From the NCBI GenBank assembly GCA_949152475.1, contig OX424564.1, positions 27,030,165 through 27,094,164 on the forward strand: 64,000 bases of DNA, in the 5' to 3' direction. Numbering within the stretch: the stretch's first letter is position 1; every line of letters begins with the position of its first letter. Below, piece by piece: positions 16,741 through 29,249 of this stretch. The DNA is from Terebella lapidaria (Eukaryota; Annelida; Polychaeta; Terebellida; Terebellidae). Under the pieces are notes generated by a model. That model worked only from the letters and a program-made list of their open reading frames with translations, searched no databases and was not told the DNA's origin. The translations under genes and the position numbers were made by a program.

Positions 16741-18050
16741 TTTCGACGAAAATGAAAAATGTCGACTCCGCAAAAAAATTTACCGTTAAAATAATACCCC
16801 TTAGACATGTTTGTCTAGGGCGACGAGTCCGAAAAAAAAGTCTGTTTCGCTCTCAACTCAGTGTTTCCGAGATCTCGACGAAAACGAAAAATGCCAACTC
16901 GGCAAAAAATTTTTTAGTCAAGGTCAAAGTTCATCCATAATACATTTAAGATAAATGTTGTCTAGAGCGACAAGTCCGAAAATAACGTCCGTTTCGCTCT
17001 ACGAAGCACCGTTTCCGAGATATCGACGAAAACGAGAAATGCTGACTCGGCAAAAAAATTTCGTGTCAAGGTCAAAGTTCATCCATAATACCCCTTAGAC
17101 ATGTTTGTCTAGGGCGACGAGTCCGAAAATAACGTCCGTTTCGCTCTACGACACACCGTTCTCGAGATATCGACGAAAACGAAAAATGCCGACTTGGCAA
17201 AAAAATTTGGGGTCAAGGTCAAAGTTCATCCATAATACCCCTTACACATGTTTGTCTAGGGCGACGAGTCCGAAAATAACGTCCGTTTCGCTCTACGAAG
17301 CACCGTTTCCGAGATATCGACGAAAACGAAAAATGCCGACTCGGCGAAAAAATTTCGGGTCAAGGTCAAAGTTCATCAATAATACCCCTTAAACATATTT
17401 GTCTAGGACGACGAGTCCGAAAATAACGTCCGTTTCGCTCTACGACGCACCGTTTCCGAGATATCGACGAAAACGAAAAATGCCGACTCGGCAAAAAAAT
17501 TTCGGGTCAAGGTCAAAGTTCATCCATAATACCCCTTAGACATGTTTGTCTAGGGCGACGAGTCCGAAAATAACGTCCGTTTCGCTCTACGACTCACCGT
17601 TCCCGAGATATCGACGAAAACGAAAAATGCCGACTCGGCAAAAAAATTTCGGGTCAAGGTCAAAGTTCATCCATAATACCCCTTAGACATGTTTGTCTAG
17701 GGCAAAGAGTCCGAAAATAACGTCCGTTTCGCTCTACGAAGCACCGTTTCCGAGATATCGACGAAAACGAAAAATGCCGACTCGGCAAAAAAAAATCGGG
17801 TCAAGGACAAAGTTCATCAATAATACCCCTTAGACATGTTTGTCTAGGGCGACGAGTCCGAAAATAACGTCTGTTTCGCTCTACGACACACCGTTCCCGA
17901 GATATCGACGAAAACGAAAAATGCCGACTCGGCAAAAAAATTTGGGGTCAAGGTCAAAGTTCATCCATAATACCCCTTAGACATGTTTGTCTAGGGCGAC
18001 GAGTCCGAAAATAATGTCCGTTTCGCTCTACGACGCACCGTTTCCGAGAT
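16741..18050. repeat. 147-bp tandem repeat, about 9 units
   Basis: The landmark GTCTAGG recurs at 17254, 17401, 17548, 17695, 17842 and 17989, exactly 147 bp apart; earlier units are slightly irregular. Each unit carries GACGAGTCCGAAAATAACG, TTTCCGAGATATCGACG, an imperfect palindrome CCCTTAGACATG/TTTGTCTAGGG, and AGGTCAAAGTTCA. Most units are over 90% alike. Confidence 0.95.
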
Positions 18051-18640
18051 ATGCAGGATGCCTCAAGGATGACTCAGCAAAAAATTATTTCGACCTCTAG
18101 GTCAAAGGTCGTTTGACGTATCGATCCCAAAATCAATAGGGTTCTTCCCTGTTGATATATAAACCTCCGTGCAAAATTCTGCAACTATTGCCTGAATATT
18201 TTTCGAGTTATCATCCGGAAACCAAGTTTCAAGATCAGCCTCGATTTCATCCTCAAGGACCTCACGGACCTCGGAGCCGGATCAAAAAAAATAATACACC
18301 CTAGAGATGTTTGTCTAGGGCGACGAGTCCGAAAATAACATCCGTTTCGCTCTACGATGCACGGTTTCTGAGATATGCAGGAAGCCTCAAGGATGAATCA
18401 GCAAAAAATTATTTCGACCTCTAGGTCAAAGGTCGTTTGACGGATCGATCCCAAAATCAATAGGGTTCTTCCCTGGTGGCATATGAACCTCCATGCAGAG
18501 TTCTGCAACTATTGTGTAAATATTTTTCCAGTTATCGTCCGGAAACCAAGTCTCAAAATTAGCCTTGATTTCATCCTCACGGACCTCACGGACCTCGGAT
18601 CTGGCTCAAAAAGAATAGGGTTCTTCCACATATCATTTCT
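18051..18640. repeat. About 320-bp direct repeat next to the 147-bp array
   Basis: A block starting at GATATGCAGG (about 18045) recurs at about 18371 with the same internal order: CCTCTAGGTCAAAGGTCG, ATCCCAAAATCAATAGGG, and CTCACGGACCTCGGA. Between the two copies lies one further partial 147-bp unit (GTCTAGGGCGACGAG near 18312). Confidence 0.8.
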
Positions 18641-18789
18641 GACTTGTGTTGAAAATTTGACGAGGATCCGTCAAGGCAATCTAAAGTTATCGTCTGGAAA
18701 CCAAAAGTGGCGGAAGAAAAAAAAAAAAATTCTGCTAAAACCATAAAGGCATTTCTGCCGAAATGCCTTAAAAAAAATTGCATTACATA

Positions 18790-19703
18790 TCGATTAAAAA
18801 AAATCATCTACTTTCCTTAATACCTACAATATTTACACCAATTACCTACTGGTACATGAACTAACTCATGCAGTTTATAATCCCTGATAGTTGAACCTAC
18901 ACCCTACACTGAACCATTGTTTGGTCAGTTTCACTATTTTATTTATTTACAGACAAGTTACCGCTAGTTACACTTACATATATAATCTCATCTTTTAGTG
19001 TGACTCTACTTTTTTTACGTACAACAACGAACATAATACTTAACACATGTATGAGATCTCAAACCATGTTTTTTTTTTCCCCAGGTACATCTAGTTTTAT
19101 TACGCACAGTGTATGAGAAGACTTTGTCTGAAATATCTGGTACTTCAAAATTTGCTGAGTATTCACAGTAAAGTTGCGGAAATGTACAATGTAGAGCGAT
19201 GGTAAATGCAATTTTCTGTTTTTCCTTTGGTGTCCTAGTTGTGTTCTCGGAAAATTACAAATGCTAAGGGACATGGAAATTGCCTACAAAGTGAGTCAGA
19301 GGTGAGATTTCTCGAACAGTACATACGATGGTTAAAGTCACGAACGGACAATATCACGAACATCACGTGTAAAATTTAACACATACAAAACACAAAAACA
19401 AACTTAGTAAATTCCCAGTCAATAATATAGATATTCTGGTCAAATATATGAAGAAAAAAAATATCATTCATAGTGGTCATGCAGGAAAACTTGCCAAAAT
19501 AAGTATTTGATGGCATATGGTCAAATTTAAGATGTAGAAATAGTACATTCGCATAAGATTACGCAAAGTGGCTCATAGGAAACAGTTCCTAATCGTCACA
19601 CAATACATAACTCAATATGAACAATTCAGTGTAAAGTATTTTTCCTACCAAAAACAACAACAAACGGCACGAACGTGAACCCATTAACATAAGCGTTGTA
19701 TGA
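18790..19703. other. Spacer / probable 3' UTR of the LAT transporter
   Basis: AT-rich, no coding signal on either strand. The last part presumably is the 3' UTR of the minus-strand transporter gene that ends at 19704. Confidence 0.35.
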
Positions 19704-22700
19704 CTAGTCATCTTTGGGATCCTCACGTATACATAGCAAGGCTTTCTGTACCATCACTGTGAAGCATTCTGAAATAAAAGTAATGAATTTTATGATTAAA
19801 ATCATTGGAACATCAGAAAATCGCACTGTATTTCATTTCCCAGTTTGAGTCTGTCTTTGTAAGATGGAAAACTATATGCTGTATCCTTCCAATACAGTTA
19901 TTCAAAGCCAAAAGTGAACTGAACCGTTCCATACCTGTATACTTGATAAAGACTTTTGGTTTTGACTTCCACGCCACTCCAATTGCATACACGGGAATCC
20001 CCAAGAGAACGATTAACAGGCCGAAGAAACACTCCGTCGCATTCGTAAACAGCGGGAACAGGACAAGGAAGACCGTGACGAAGAAGAAAAAGATTGGGAA
20101 AAAGAGGTTCACCTGGAAAAGAAGAAAATATTTTCTCATTTTTTTTTATGTCATTTGTGCACTTACGCCATTTTTCATCTGACTCAAACAAAATCAATCA
20201 TCTAGTACATTTTTACAAAAGTCATTTCTATCAAAAGCCATTGACATCATAGATATATTGAGCTAGTTGATTGCCGAAAGGAATGTCTGACTTTGATTGG
20301 TCGTTTCATGTTGGGGCGTTTCCATCGGAGGTACAGAAGGCCGACAATGGATATCCCGAGGAACAAGGTCTCCACGAAGCTGACGTAGTTGATAAGTACG
20401 TACACGTCATTTGTACACAGCATGATCAACGATAGAAGACACTGTGACAGAACGGGAATAGCATGGTTACAATTTCTATATACACAATATCAGAAACCCT
20501 GAGAGACCCATCTCTCTTGCTGGTTTCTGACACGATATACATGTTCTTTAGCCTGTGCAATTTAATTTTAAAGTTTTTCTGGACGCTAAGCTTGATCATT
20601 GTGGTTGTTTATTGAAAAGAATACAATGATTATACTAGTATTATATATATGAACATGAATAATTGTTATCTTTTTGTAACCTCATGAAGAATTTTATCTG
20701 TTCAACAAAATCTATGTCAGATGTGAAAATCAATAATTTCAGCAACAATGCTGCATCGATCATTAATCACTCTACAATGTTTTCAATTAGTAGTACTTCG
20801 TTTGAAACAATTATTGCCCATTTAAACTACATCAAACTGCATGCTAGTGACCCACTTTAAACACAGCTTTCAGATATAAATCATCGCTGACAATGGACAC
20901 AGATCTGACTTTTATCATGTTTATCAATGGCATCGTTAGCAAGCCCCCCCCCCCCCCCCCCCCCCCCGGGAATAAACAAGCCATCAATCTGAATGCCCTG
21001 TGCGACTTGCTGACGATGACCATATGTCAAACATTAAGGACAGCTGACCAAAGTCCATCCATGCTTGAGCCGAGTCATTACACAGACAGGCTTGCCATCC
21101 ACTTGTCGTTTTCGATTAAAAGCAGCTATTTATGTGACTTACGCTGAACATGAGCGCTGGCATGGGAGTGTAGAACTCGGTGTTGATCAAGGCCAGGCAG
21201 TCCGGCAAGTGTCCATTACGAGCACCGACAAAAAATAATCTGCAAAAAATACACAGAAGATATAACATGGTGAGCATGGGAATAATAAATCTGTTCTTAA
21301 TGAGTCATTTTATCCGACATTTGCTGAAAATGTCCCTTCATCGTAATTGCCGTCAAGCTAGTATAAATATACACTGATATTATGTGAATACAAATGAACA
21401 CATGGCCTGGTATTATATGTTACATTATTCCCCTTCAAGGCCCTCAGGAATTACCACCCCACCCCACCCCTTGTCCGTCACAACAAAGCCTGCCATCAAC
21501 GATAAGAATTTTCTTCTCTGATGAACCAGCCCTCCCGTACTGTACATTACTGTATTGATTTTTTGATGATGCACCTGTGGCTACTGAGGATCTCTAATAG
21601 TAATTCACGATTTTTTTCTGAAGAGTCCACTAATTTCGCCTTTAGACAGCTATTGATCACATCTACCGGGAATGTGACAAACAAGTGTCCACTAATTGAG
21701 TTTACACATTTGCTCTGTAGTCCACTTAATATGCTAAACATACAGCGATAAAATATATTAGGTTTTGATGCCCAAAATTCTGAAAACATACTTAAACAGC
21801 TTAAATTGCAACTAGAACCCCAAGCTTTACAAAACTGATGCGCATACCTCCCTGAGGTGAAGATGCCACCGTTGAGTCCACCGAACGTGGAGGCAGCAAC
21901 TAGCAGCGGCATGATCCAAGCCATCACGCCTAGAAGCTGGTCCGCGAACGACTGACGGAGAAAAAAAAATACTCAATCAATATAATATTTGTACCTTTTT
22001 ACCTTGTCATTTTTCCTCGCTGTACTGGGATGTGTAATTCACCTTGTTACTTTGATTGGAAATCAAATTTCCAGTTTTTTTAACTGGTACCGTCTTAGTT
22101 CTGTGTTGAATAAATTGACCATGTGATAATTTTTACAGAATGGTAACTTAATGGTAGCAAGCCTTCGAATCGTACAGAAGAGCCATTAGTTTTTTTCGTA
22201 AAATGTCACGTCCAGACAGAGACCTATAGGTTTCTGATGCGATGATATGAGTCGAATTTTACCTGCCGAATAAAAAACCGAATGATTTTTAACAGTGTTT
22301 GCGCAGGCCACACATGACTCAAATTTCTCGTGGAAGTTATAAAGCTCGTAGAAAATCAAACTCACCACAGCTACTGCATTGGAAGCGAGCAGTTGTTGGG
22401 GATTCAGTATCGTGAAATACGCGATATTGGCTAAGACGTAGATGATCGTAACAAGCGGCAAGGAAATCCATATAGCACGCGGTAGATTCCTGGAAATTAA
22501 TACGAGAAGAGGTTTTTAAGCTGAATATTTACACAGAAACGCTTCTTCCAGCTAATAAGAACAAACAAACCATGTTGTTGATCTAATCACCCAGTTTTAA
22601 TTAATTTCCATTCACTTGTTGTGAATTGTCCGTCTGTATTAATTCTTGATTAGCACCGCTGGGTAACTTACTTGTATGGTTCCTTGATTTCTTCCGTCAC

Positions 22701-25700
22701 AAAATTCAGGTAATTCCTGGGAGGGAAAAAACAAATAATTTAAATGTCATGCAAAAACTTAAAGACACGATAGCGTATTGATTGACAAAAGTTGCACGCT
22801 TCCAAGCCTATTAAATCCTGTATTTTGCAATGTGATATTTTGCAATATTTACCATGATGGTTATGTTTATGTTTACTGCCGGTAGCAGTATTTGTTGCAT
22901 GCTAAATATATATGAAGGTGCCTCTTTAGTTATTATTAGTATACCAAGTATGTTCATACTTTGAAAAATATTTTCAGGGCAGTGAAGCTCAACACATGAA
23001 ATGCAAACAATATTTTATGCCAATTAATGTATTTAAATAACACAGCCCGAGAGCTATGGTAACTTGCTCTATTATAATATTTTTTCCCGGACAGCGGCAC
23101 TGGACCTCACAGGGATCATGAAACCAATATCAAGGATCAGAATGAACTTGACAGTACATGTATGTTGTACTGGAAATGGCTGGTGGCTTGGCGTACAATA
23201 ATTTTCAAAAAATGAAGATTATTGCACTATACTAGAACATTACAATTGCATTGTGATATAATACAAAACCGATTTATAAGGCGATACGAAGCCCGACACA
23301 AATGTATCAATGATGTAGGGTTTAGCCTTGAGCAATGGAAATAGCAAACAATAGTAAGTGACAATTTTTTTTTTTAAAAGAACATCTGCCACCAACAGGC
23401 AATACTATGCACTAGTGCATTAATCATGATAAATGTGCAGTGTCAAATATCCCGGTGAATGTATGTGCAAATTTGAGTAGTTAAAATTAAAACCCTTCTT
23501 GTAAATAGAGATGATGATGTTCTCAAGTTCTGTATAAATTTGTATGGTACGCAGTTGGTATACTACTTGGTACATAAAGAGGAAGGGAAATCTATTTCTA
23601 ATATTTTGCACTACAGCTTCCGCGAGGGAAGGGGAGGGGGGTGGGTTGAAGGTGTAGAGAGAAACAGGATGTTGGAGAACATGCACCGTATTATACTCAT
23701 GATAATCAAGGCTATGAAAAACCAACTGGACTTTTCAACATCACGCATTTCAATTGAGCGACAATAGTATTGATTTTTCACAACATGGTGGTGGCAGTTG
23801 GTTGAAACAAATCTGTAAATTTTTCTCTCAGAAATCCATAGTAATGGGCAGATTCATGAATATATAATTGATTTGGAATTGTTTTTCATGTCGGTCGGAT
23901 GTGAATTTAGTTCAGTTCTTACAAATAGGACAGGGCCGTTATCTTGCATAATTATATCCATACTCTCCCAAGTTTTTTTTTTTTTCAATGATTGTTGAGT
24001 ACTTTTGATAATATTGTGTACATGCATGTACATTGCCATGACAATTGATGTCCTTGGGGTCACGAGAGTGCACGAAAATTGGATAAACATCAAACGCAAA
24101 TAAAGCCATTGAAATACAGGAAGAATTCAATTTGAACAGGCAACCTTGCTTCTAAACCGCATCAAAACACCTTTTATGGTGCTTTGCATGTTGATTCTTT
24201 TTTCTGTTGAATGCTGAAATTCCCATGTGGTAAGGCTAAAACATTTTGTGTAAAGAGGCCCTGTTTTATCTGTGCATTGATGTGCGAGAAACAATGAGGC
24301 GTCTAAACTGTAGTGGCATGAAATTAAACGAAGCAGTCACCATAGCACTCTTCTTGTTTCATTTAACATTGAATTACTGGGGAAGCCCCAGGGGCCAAAT
24401 AAGGGACATGGTGTGCACAGAGCCAAGTAAAGTTTGGAGACGGGGTGAGATGGTCATTTGTCATGAAGATAATTGTGATAAAATTACTCCTCAGTTTTGG
24501 TCAAATTATTGACCAAAATTGTAGTGAATTTTATCTCTGGACATTTTTTTGCTTGGTGAACTGCAATAAGGCAGAACTGTGCAATTTGAACAAAATACCC
24601 GGCAAAAAGGCAGAAGTTGATTCAAATAAATATCTGTTTTGTGACCCCTCACCCACTCCCCTTGTGACTTTTATGAATGCCCTCTCACATAATATTTTTT
24701 TTACTTTAGTGTACATTGTCTCCTTAAGTTTCATGCACGAGTCTTGAAAGTGGTCTCCTGTCCTTTGCACCATGCAAAAATTGTAGATGGCATACTACTG
24801 AGCAAACATAGCAATAATCTTTGACGAAAACAACAGGTCACAAAGATGTGTGTTGTCTGTAAAAACGACTGCTGATGGATGTGTGTCATGCGTCCAGGAA
24901 CTGGGGGTAAAACTCACTGGGGTGATACATTGACAGCCTAGAGGTTTAGAGACACTTAAATAATTAAGCCCAAATAATGATGTACCAACAACTATATATG
25001 TCACTCTGCCCAACTTCCATCCAAGGGTATTCTGTTACAACATTGTGTCTTGTTTTTTCGACACCTGTCAAAACAATATCTCCACAGCGACAATAATACG
25101 TCTACTGTACTGTTTTTTTGGGTGTTTTCTAGCGAGAAAAATTAAGTTCTCACCATCCTGCATATGAGAACAGTCCCGAGTAGAACGCCAGTGCGAAGGA
25201 GCCGGGGTTCGTGTTTGTGTCATCAAATGCATTCTTGAAATTCTCGATCTTCCCTGGAATAAAAAATGTAGGATTTTTTAAATTTTGAATTAGATGAAAT
25301 TATGAATGCTACATGGTGATGTGAATTAGATCAAATAGATATTTTCTGTTTTTGATTTATAGGAAATATGAACTGAAGATAAATTCGCAAAGATACATGA
25401 AAAGGCGTAGATATCAGATGATCATCACAAGCGCATCGATAATCGATTTACAGTGGATCCTGTGTTAAAGACCACCTGGTTTGAGAGACCACCCTGTGTT
25501 TTAAGACTGCTACACTTTGTCCCAAGTAGCCTTTTATCATGTAAATGAACCTGTCATGAGAGACCACCTGTCATTTAAGACCACCTTTTTGGGGTCCCTT
25601 GTGTGGTCTTAAAACACAAGATCCACTGTATCTCCAAACGATATTTTCTTATCTAGTTACATGTGGTCACTGACTGGTTACATATATGACACAGATGAAT

Positions 25701-27230
25701 TCAAATAAATTAGCGATCGGTAAAGATAATTGCACTATACAGGAAAATTAGCGATGCATGCAAACTGATGAAACAAAAAAATTACACTCCATAATTTCTA
25801 TACAGTAACCAATCTGAATATGAAAACATTATGTTGGTTTGAAAATACTGGTAAACCTTGGTCAGTCAATATTTTCTCATGGTTATTAATCATATCCTCG
25901 GTGATCATGGTGATTACCAGAATCAATGATGACTTCTCGTGGCTCTCAAATTTCGTATCACACATGTGCACAGCAAATCAATTGAAAACTGGGTCATAAA
26001 GTCACATATATTTTGGACAAAAAAACACATCCAAAATAAAACACGAAAATCCATAATTCTATCAGATATATGAACTATGTGTCGAGGGGCGTGTTATGTT
26101 GTATTATAACGAATTCCAAATCACATTTCCGATTATATTGATCAGCAGATTGGAAAAATTTTGACACTGGACAACTGCTGGGTAGAATCAACTAGTAACT
26201 GATGATTCGCGGCAATGCAGTGCCTCTCAGAAATACCTTACGGAGTGTACTCAACGGAATCATTTGGTTTTCATTTGTTTCTACGACTACGTACCTCGAG
26301 CAATTTGAACGAAGCCTATGATGATGATCATGATCAGAGCCAAGACTTTTGCCACAGTGAAAACGTCTTGAACTCGCGCGGCCCATTTGACATTCCAGCA
26401 GTTTATAAATGTCAGTGTCACTGAAAGTAAAAGGTTTATTAATTGAATTATTGATGAAATGGTCTTGATTATGAACAATTAAGAAAATATATTTTGCTGT
26501 CATGAGCTGATCACACATTACATATACAGTATTGCAAGATTAATTTAGAATCCATACAATACTGATATCTAATTTTAACTATATAAACACATAATATTGT
26601 ATTACAATGGCTCAAAAAATTAACGTTGACTACAATTGTAAATTTCTGACATTGACAATACACATTGAAATGAAACTAGACTTAATTTGTGTACTTACAA
26701 ATGGCAAGTGCGGCTAGCAAGGCTATGGCCGTTTCTGGGGGATCACAGGTTGGGAACAAAGGTTGTAACACATAATACGAGAACGTCAGGGCTATGACGG
26801 CGTTCCCAGTTGGAATAATGACAACTAACGCCACCCAAAGATACAGGAACGCGGGAAGGGGTCCAAATGCTTCGTTGATGTAGGCGTAATCTGCTCCGGA
26901 CTTGGGTATCATAGTCCCCAGTTCAGCATAGCACATAGCGCCAATCGTAGATACGAGGCCACACAGACCCCAGATCGTGAGGGCCCCGCCAACGGATCCG
27001 ACTTCTTGCAAGACACCTTTCGGCGATACAAAAATCCCGCTGCCGATGATAATGCCCACAATGATCGCGACTCCATTGTGAAGGCCGAGGTTTTTTTTCA
27101 GCTGCACCGCGGAGTTCATGCTCACGCTTGCGGCACTGTTTTTCTTCTTTGTGCTGCCATTTGCTAAGGAATGGTTACTGTTGGTCAGAGGACTGCTGAC
27201 GTCCGGCACAAACTCTGTATTATCGCCCAT
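19704..27230 (-). CDS. LAT-type heteromeric amino-acid transporter light chain (complete, 10 exons)
   Basis: Exons on the minus strand: 27230-26699, 26420-26295, 25253-25154, 22716-22672, 22489-22366, 21951-21848, 21239-21143, 20441-20292, 20112-19935, 19768-19704. They join in frame to 506 residues, the usual length for the SLC7A5/SLC7A8 (LAT1/LAT2) group. The first span carries the unwound GSGIF motif at 63-67 that binds the substrate backbone. Cys162 in LFPTCDPPE corresponds to the cysteine that forms the disulfide with the SLC3A2 heavy chain. Twelve hydrophobic spans are expected; [13 protein letters not shown] and LLYLRWKRP are typical family strings. Family role: sodium-independent exchange of large neutral amino acids at the plasma membrane. 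LAT1 and LAT2 cannot be separated from this sequence. The exon 8 donor (AAA|GTCAGA) is weak but the frame demands it. Confidence 0.95.
20944..20967. repeat. Poly-C tract in LAT intron 7
   Basis: 24 consecutive C on the plus strand. Tract length may be a sequencing estimate. Confidence 0.9.
22717..25153 (-). other. Large intron 3 of the LAT gene
   Basis: 2.4 kb between exons 3 and 4. AT-rich, with no repeat family or nested gene recognised. The short frames at 23420-24130 and 24246-24773 look like chance. Confidence 0.6.
25451..25628. mobile_element. Mariner-like MITE in LAT intron 2
   Basis: 178 bp flanked by TA on both sides. The ends are inverted repeats (CAGTGGATCCTGTGTT and the reverse complement of AACACAAGATCCACTG) and continue imperfectly through AAGACCAC. 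Inside are direct GAGACCACC/AAGACCACC repeats. TA flanks plus a CAGT start fit Tc1/mariner-type MITEs. Confidence 0.8.
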
Positions 27231-27484
27231 TCTTCTGGATTTGTGGACTTGTCAGGACTCGGGTATAGCTGGAAATGCTTCTCTGGAAAACAAAACAGAA
27301 CAATGGCGATGGTAGATGTGTCTAGATAGATCTGGAACTACGCCTTACAACTCAAAACACAATGTAAAAGATTCCTGACTTTAGTCTGCACGGTCTAGAC
27401 GGTCACTTTTCCCAGGACACTGCACCCAAAACAAAAACCACAAATTAGTGTATTGGGGGCCCACTTTCCCACGCCGTGGTTCGA

Positions 27485-27858
27485 CACGTGCTGGCCAAAA
27501 TAAACAAAACAATACCTTCGCTCGTGCGTCACACACAGCGCTGTTGTTTTCCTTGGACCGCGCGCACGTGAAGAATGGAACACAAAACGGCGCCGTATTT
27601 TCTTTCAAATTTCCACGACCGCAAACTCCAAGATTTCTCGCCAATTATCCCTATACCGTCCTGAATTTCATATCTGGATCGATCTTTACACCAGACAATC
27701 ACAATCCACATGTATCTCCAAGCTCATCACCATAACAGACTGGTGAACAAAATCCCCGTTTGACAAGCACATGGCCTTTAGCGAGCGGGTCCACCCCCCT
27801 CTCTTGTGTTGCATTTTGTGCGGTTCTAGCCGCTGATTGGTCGGTTGAAACCCACGTG
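27485..27858. promoter_or_regulatory. Three CACGTG E-boxes and a CCAAT box upstream of the LAT gene
   Basis: Perfect CACGTG at 27485-27490, 27565-27570 and 27853-27858, with an inverted CCAAT (ATTGG) at 27836-27840, in a locally more CpG-rich segment 255-630 bp upstream of the LAT ATG. CACGTG binds bHLH-ZIP factors (Myc/Max, USF, MITF/TFE). Mammalian SLC7A5 is a Myc target, so the grouping is plausible as a core promoter. Not tested. Confidence 0.55.
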
Positions 27859-27952
27859 GTACGGGAAAAGGGCGGGAGATTTGCACGAATGAGTAGTTTC
27901 GATCAATTAAAATGCGGGGGCGGTCACTCATTGCTTGTGGAGCTTTAGTGGG

Positions 27953-27961
27953 TGATGCAAT
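27953..27961 (+). promoter_or_regulatory. Amino-acid response motif TGATGCAAT (CARE)
   Basis: Exact C/EBP-ATF composite element as found in amino-acid response elements, where ATF4 binds during amino-acid starvation. It lies 723 bp upstream of the LAT start codon and about 95 bp beyond the distal E-box. Confidence 0.5.
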
Positions 27962-28040
27962 CTCCTGCGGGCAACTGGCAACGTTATATTGCCTAGCCCA
28001 GTTACCGCGGTAAGCCCTCTATTTGATGTTTCCCCAGATA

Positions 28041-28049
28041 TGATGCAAT
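28041..28049 (+). promoter_or_regulatory. Second amino-acid response motif TGATGCAAT (CARE)
   Basis: An identical 9-mer in the same orientation, 88 bp from the first. A related TGATGCAAC lies at 29006-29014 on the minus strand. Confidence 0.45.
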
Positions 28050-28059
28050 ATGTTGATAT

Positions 28060-29240
28060 TTCCTGGCAAAGGGTGCTGGGAGAACCCAGACACATAATTT
28101 ATAAGGAGAAATGCCGACAGCCAGACATAGTAAAAACACCATGCTGGCTTGAATTGTCGCAAAAATAAAGGTCCGTGTCAAAATCACTTGACCTTTGTAC
28201 TTTTGTCGGTTATAAAGATTAGGTTGGAGAAGTGAATATCCCATGGAAATGATAGGAATGCTCTTTTTTCACTGGCACAGACAGCTGTCCTGGTATAAAC
28301 AAAAGATATAAAATACACCAAACGCTTATAGTCTATAGCCTAGCTTCAGTTCGAATAAATTTATCACCACCATAAGGAAAATGCCATTTAAAAAGCCTTG
28401 GGAGGGGGTCAACAGATGTTTCAACTTAAATATTTACGACACATTGTAAACTTTGTCCACCGTCTTGATTGTGTTGTGGGACACGCCCCCTAGGTCATAC
28501 ATATTTCAGTATTTTCACTCCTCTTCAGATTGTGTATTGCGAACTACACGAATATAAATAGGAATAAGCAGCATCTAGTTTACCAGCTCGATCTTTGTAG
28601 CCTATTCCGGTCATAACCTAATTATCCATCATCTTAAATTTAATCTTTGTTGCCAACACTTGGGCTGGTTATTTTCATCATGAATAATTACATTTGATAG
28701 AAAACAGTTATCTATAGGCCTATATTACACGTACGTGCTCTTAATTATATCTCCACCATGTACTAATTTCTGGAGGACCGATCAAGATTTGAATTCCTCT
28801 TGTACTGTGCCTAGATATGAAATCCGATGTATTATCTATTTATGTATATGCCATGTGGGTGTGTTTTAGCTGAAAACCTTGCAAACCAATAATTTAATCA
28901 TCTTCTTCATGCCTATTTGATCGTGCAGATCCATTCAATGCATTATAGCTTTAATGTTATGTTAGAAAAAATGATGAAATTCCTAAACAGCCGTTCATTC
29001 CAAATGTTGCATCAGCGAGAACTATTAACCACGAATATGGGCTGTATGCCGTATACAATATTGTGCATGAATATGCCCCTATAACTACACAAAGGTGTTA
29101 TGTAATAATCATTACATGTAGCTTTATAATGGAGCAATTAAAGTGCTTGATCAGTTTCATCCTGTTGCACTTTTCATTGTTGAATATACAATAGGTGTGT
29201 ATTTGACCTGTTTGAGCTATATATGGTGTCTCTATCGAAA
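28060..29240. other. Spacer upstream of the LAT gene, nothing further recognised
   Basis: AT-rich, without coding frames or repeats beyond the CARE-like motif at 29006. Confidence 0.4.
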
Positions 29241-29249
29241 AGTCAACTG

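Larger units (their letters stand above)
16676..18775. mobile_element. Helentron-like non-autonomous element with tandem core
   Basis: A central tandem array is bounded by related short hairpin-forming ends: GATGCCTTGGAGGCAT near 16690 on the left, and a perfect 10-bp stem with 4-nt loop (AAGGCATTTC...GAAATGCCTT) at 18746-18769 on the right. Terminal or subterminal hairpins plus a core of about 150-bp tandem repeats are known for Helentron/DINE-type Helitrons and the 'pearl' elements of bivalves. No helicase is encoded. Class assignment is inference. Confidence 0.5.

Noticed and set aside
17095..17110. p53-type half-site AGACATGTTT in the tandem repeat
   Set aside because: Only one half-site per unit and no second decamer within usual spacing; it is part of a simple palindrome and likely coincidental.
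16811..18050. Possible hammerhead ribozyme in the 147-bp repeat (GACGAGTCCGAAAATAACGTCC resembles CUGANGAG...GAAA in part)
   Set aside because: The obligatory CUGA start is not present (GCGACGA instead) and no stem II of useful length can form; the reverse strand does not supply the core either.
25449..25630. Tandem GACCACC repeats as a regulatory array
   Set aside because: They are the interior of a TA-flanked MITE with clear inverted ends.
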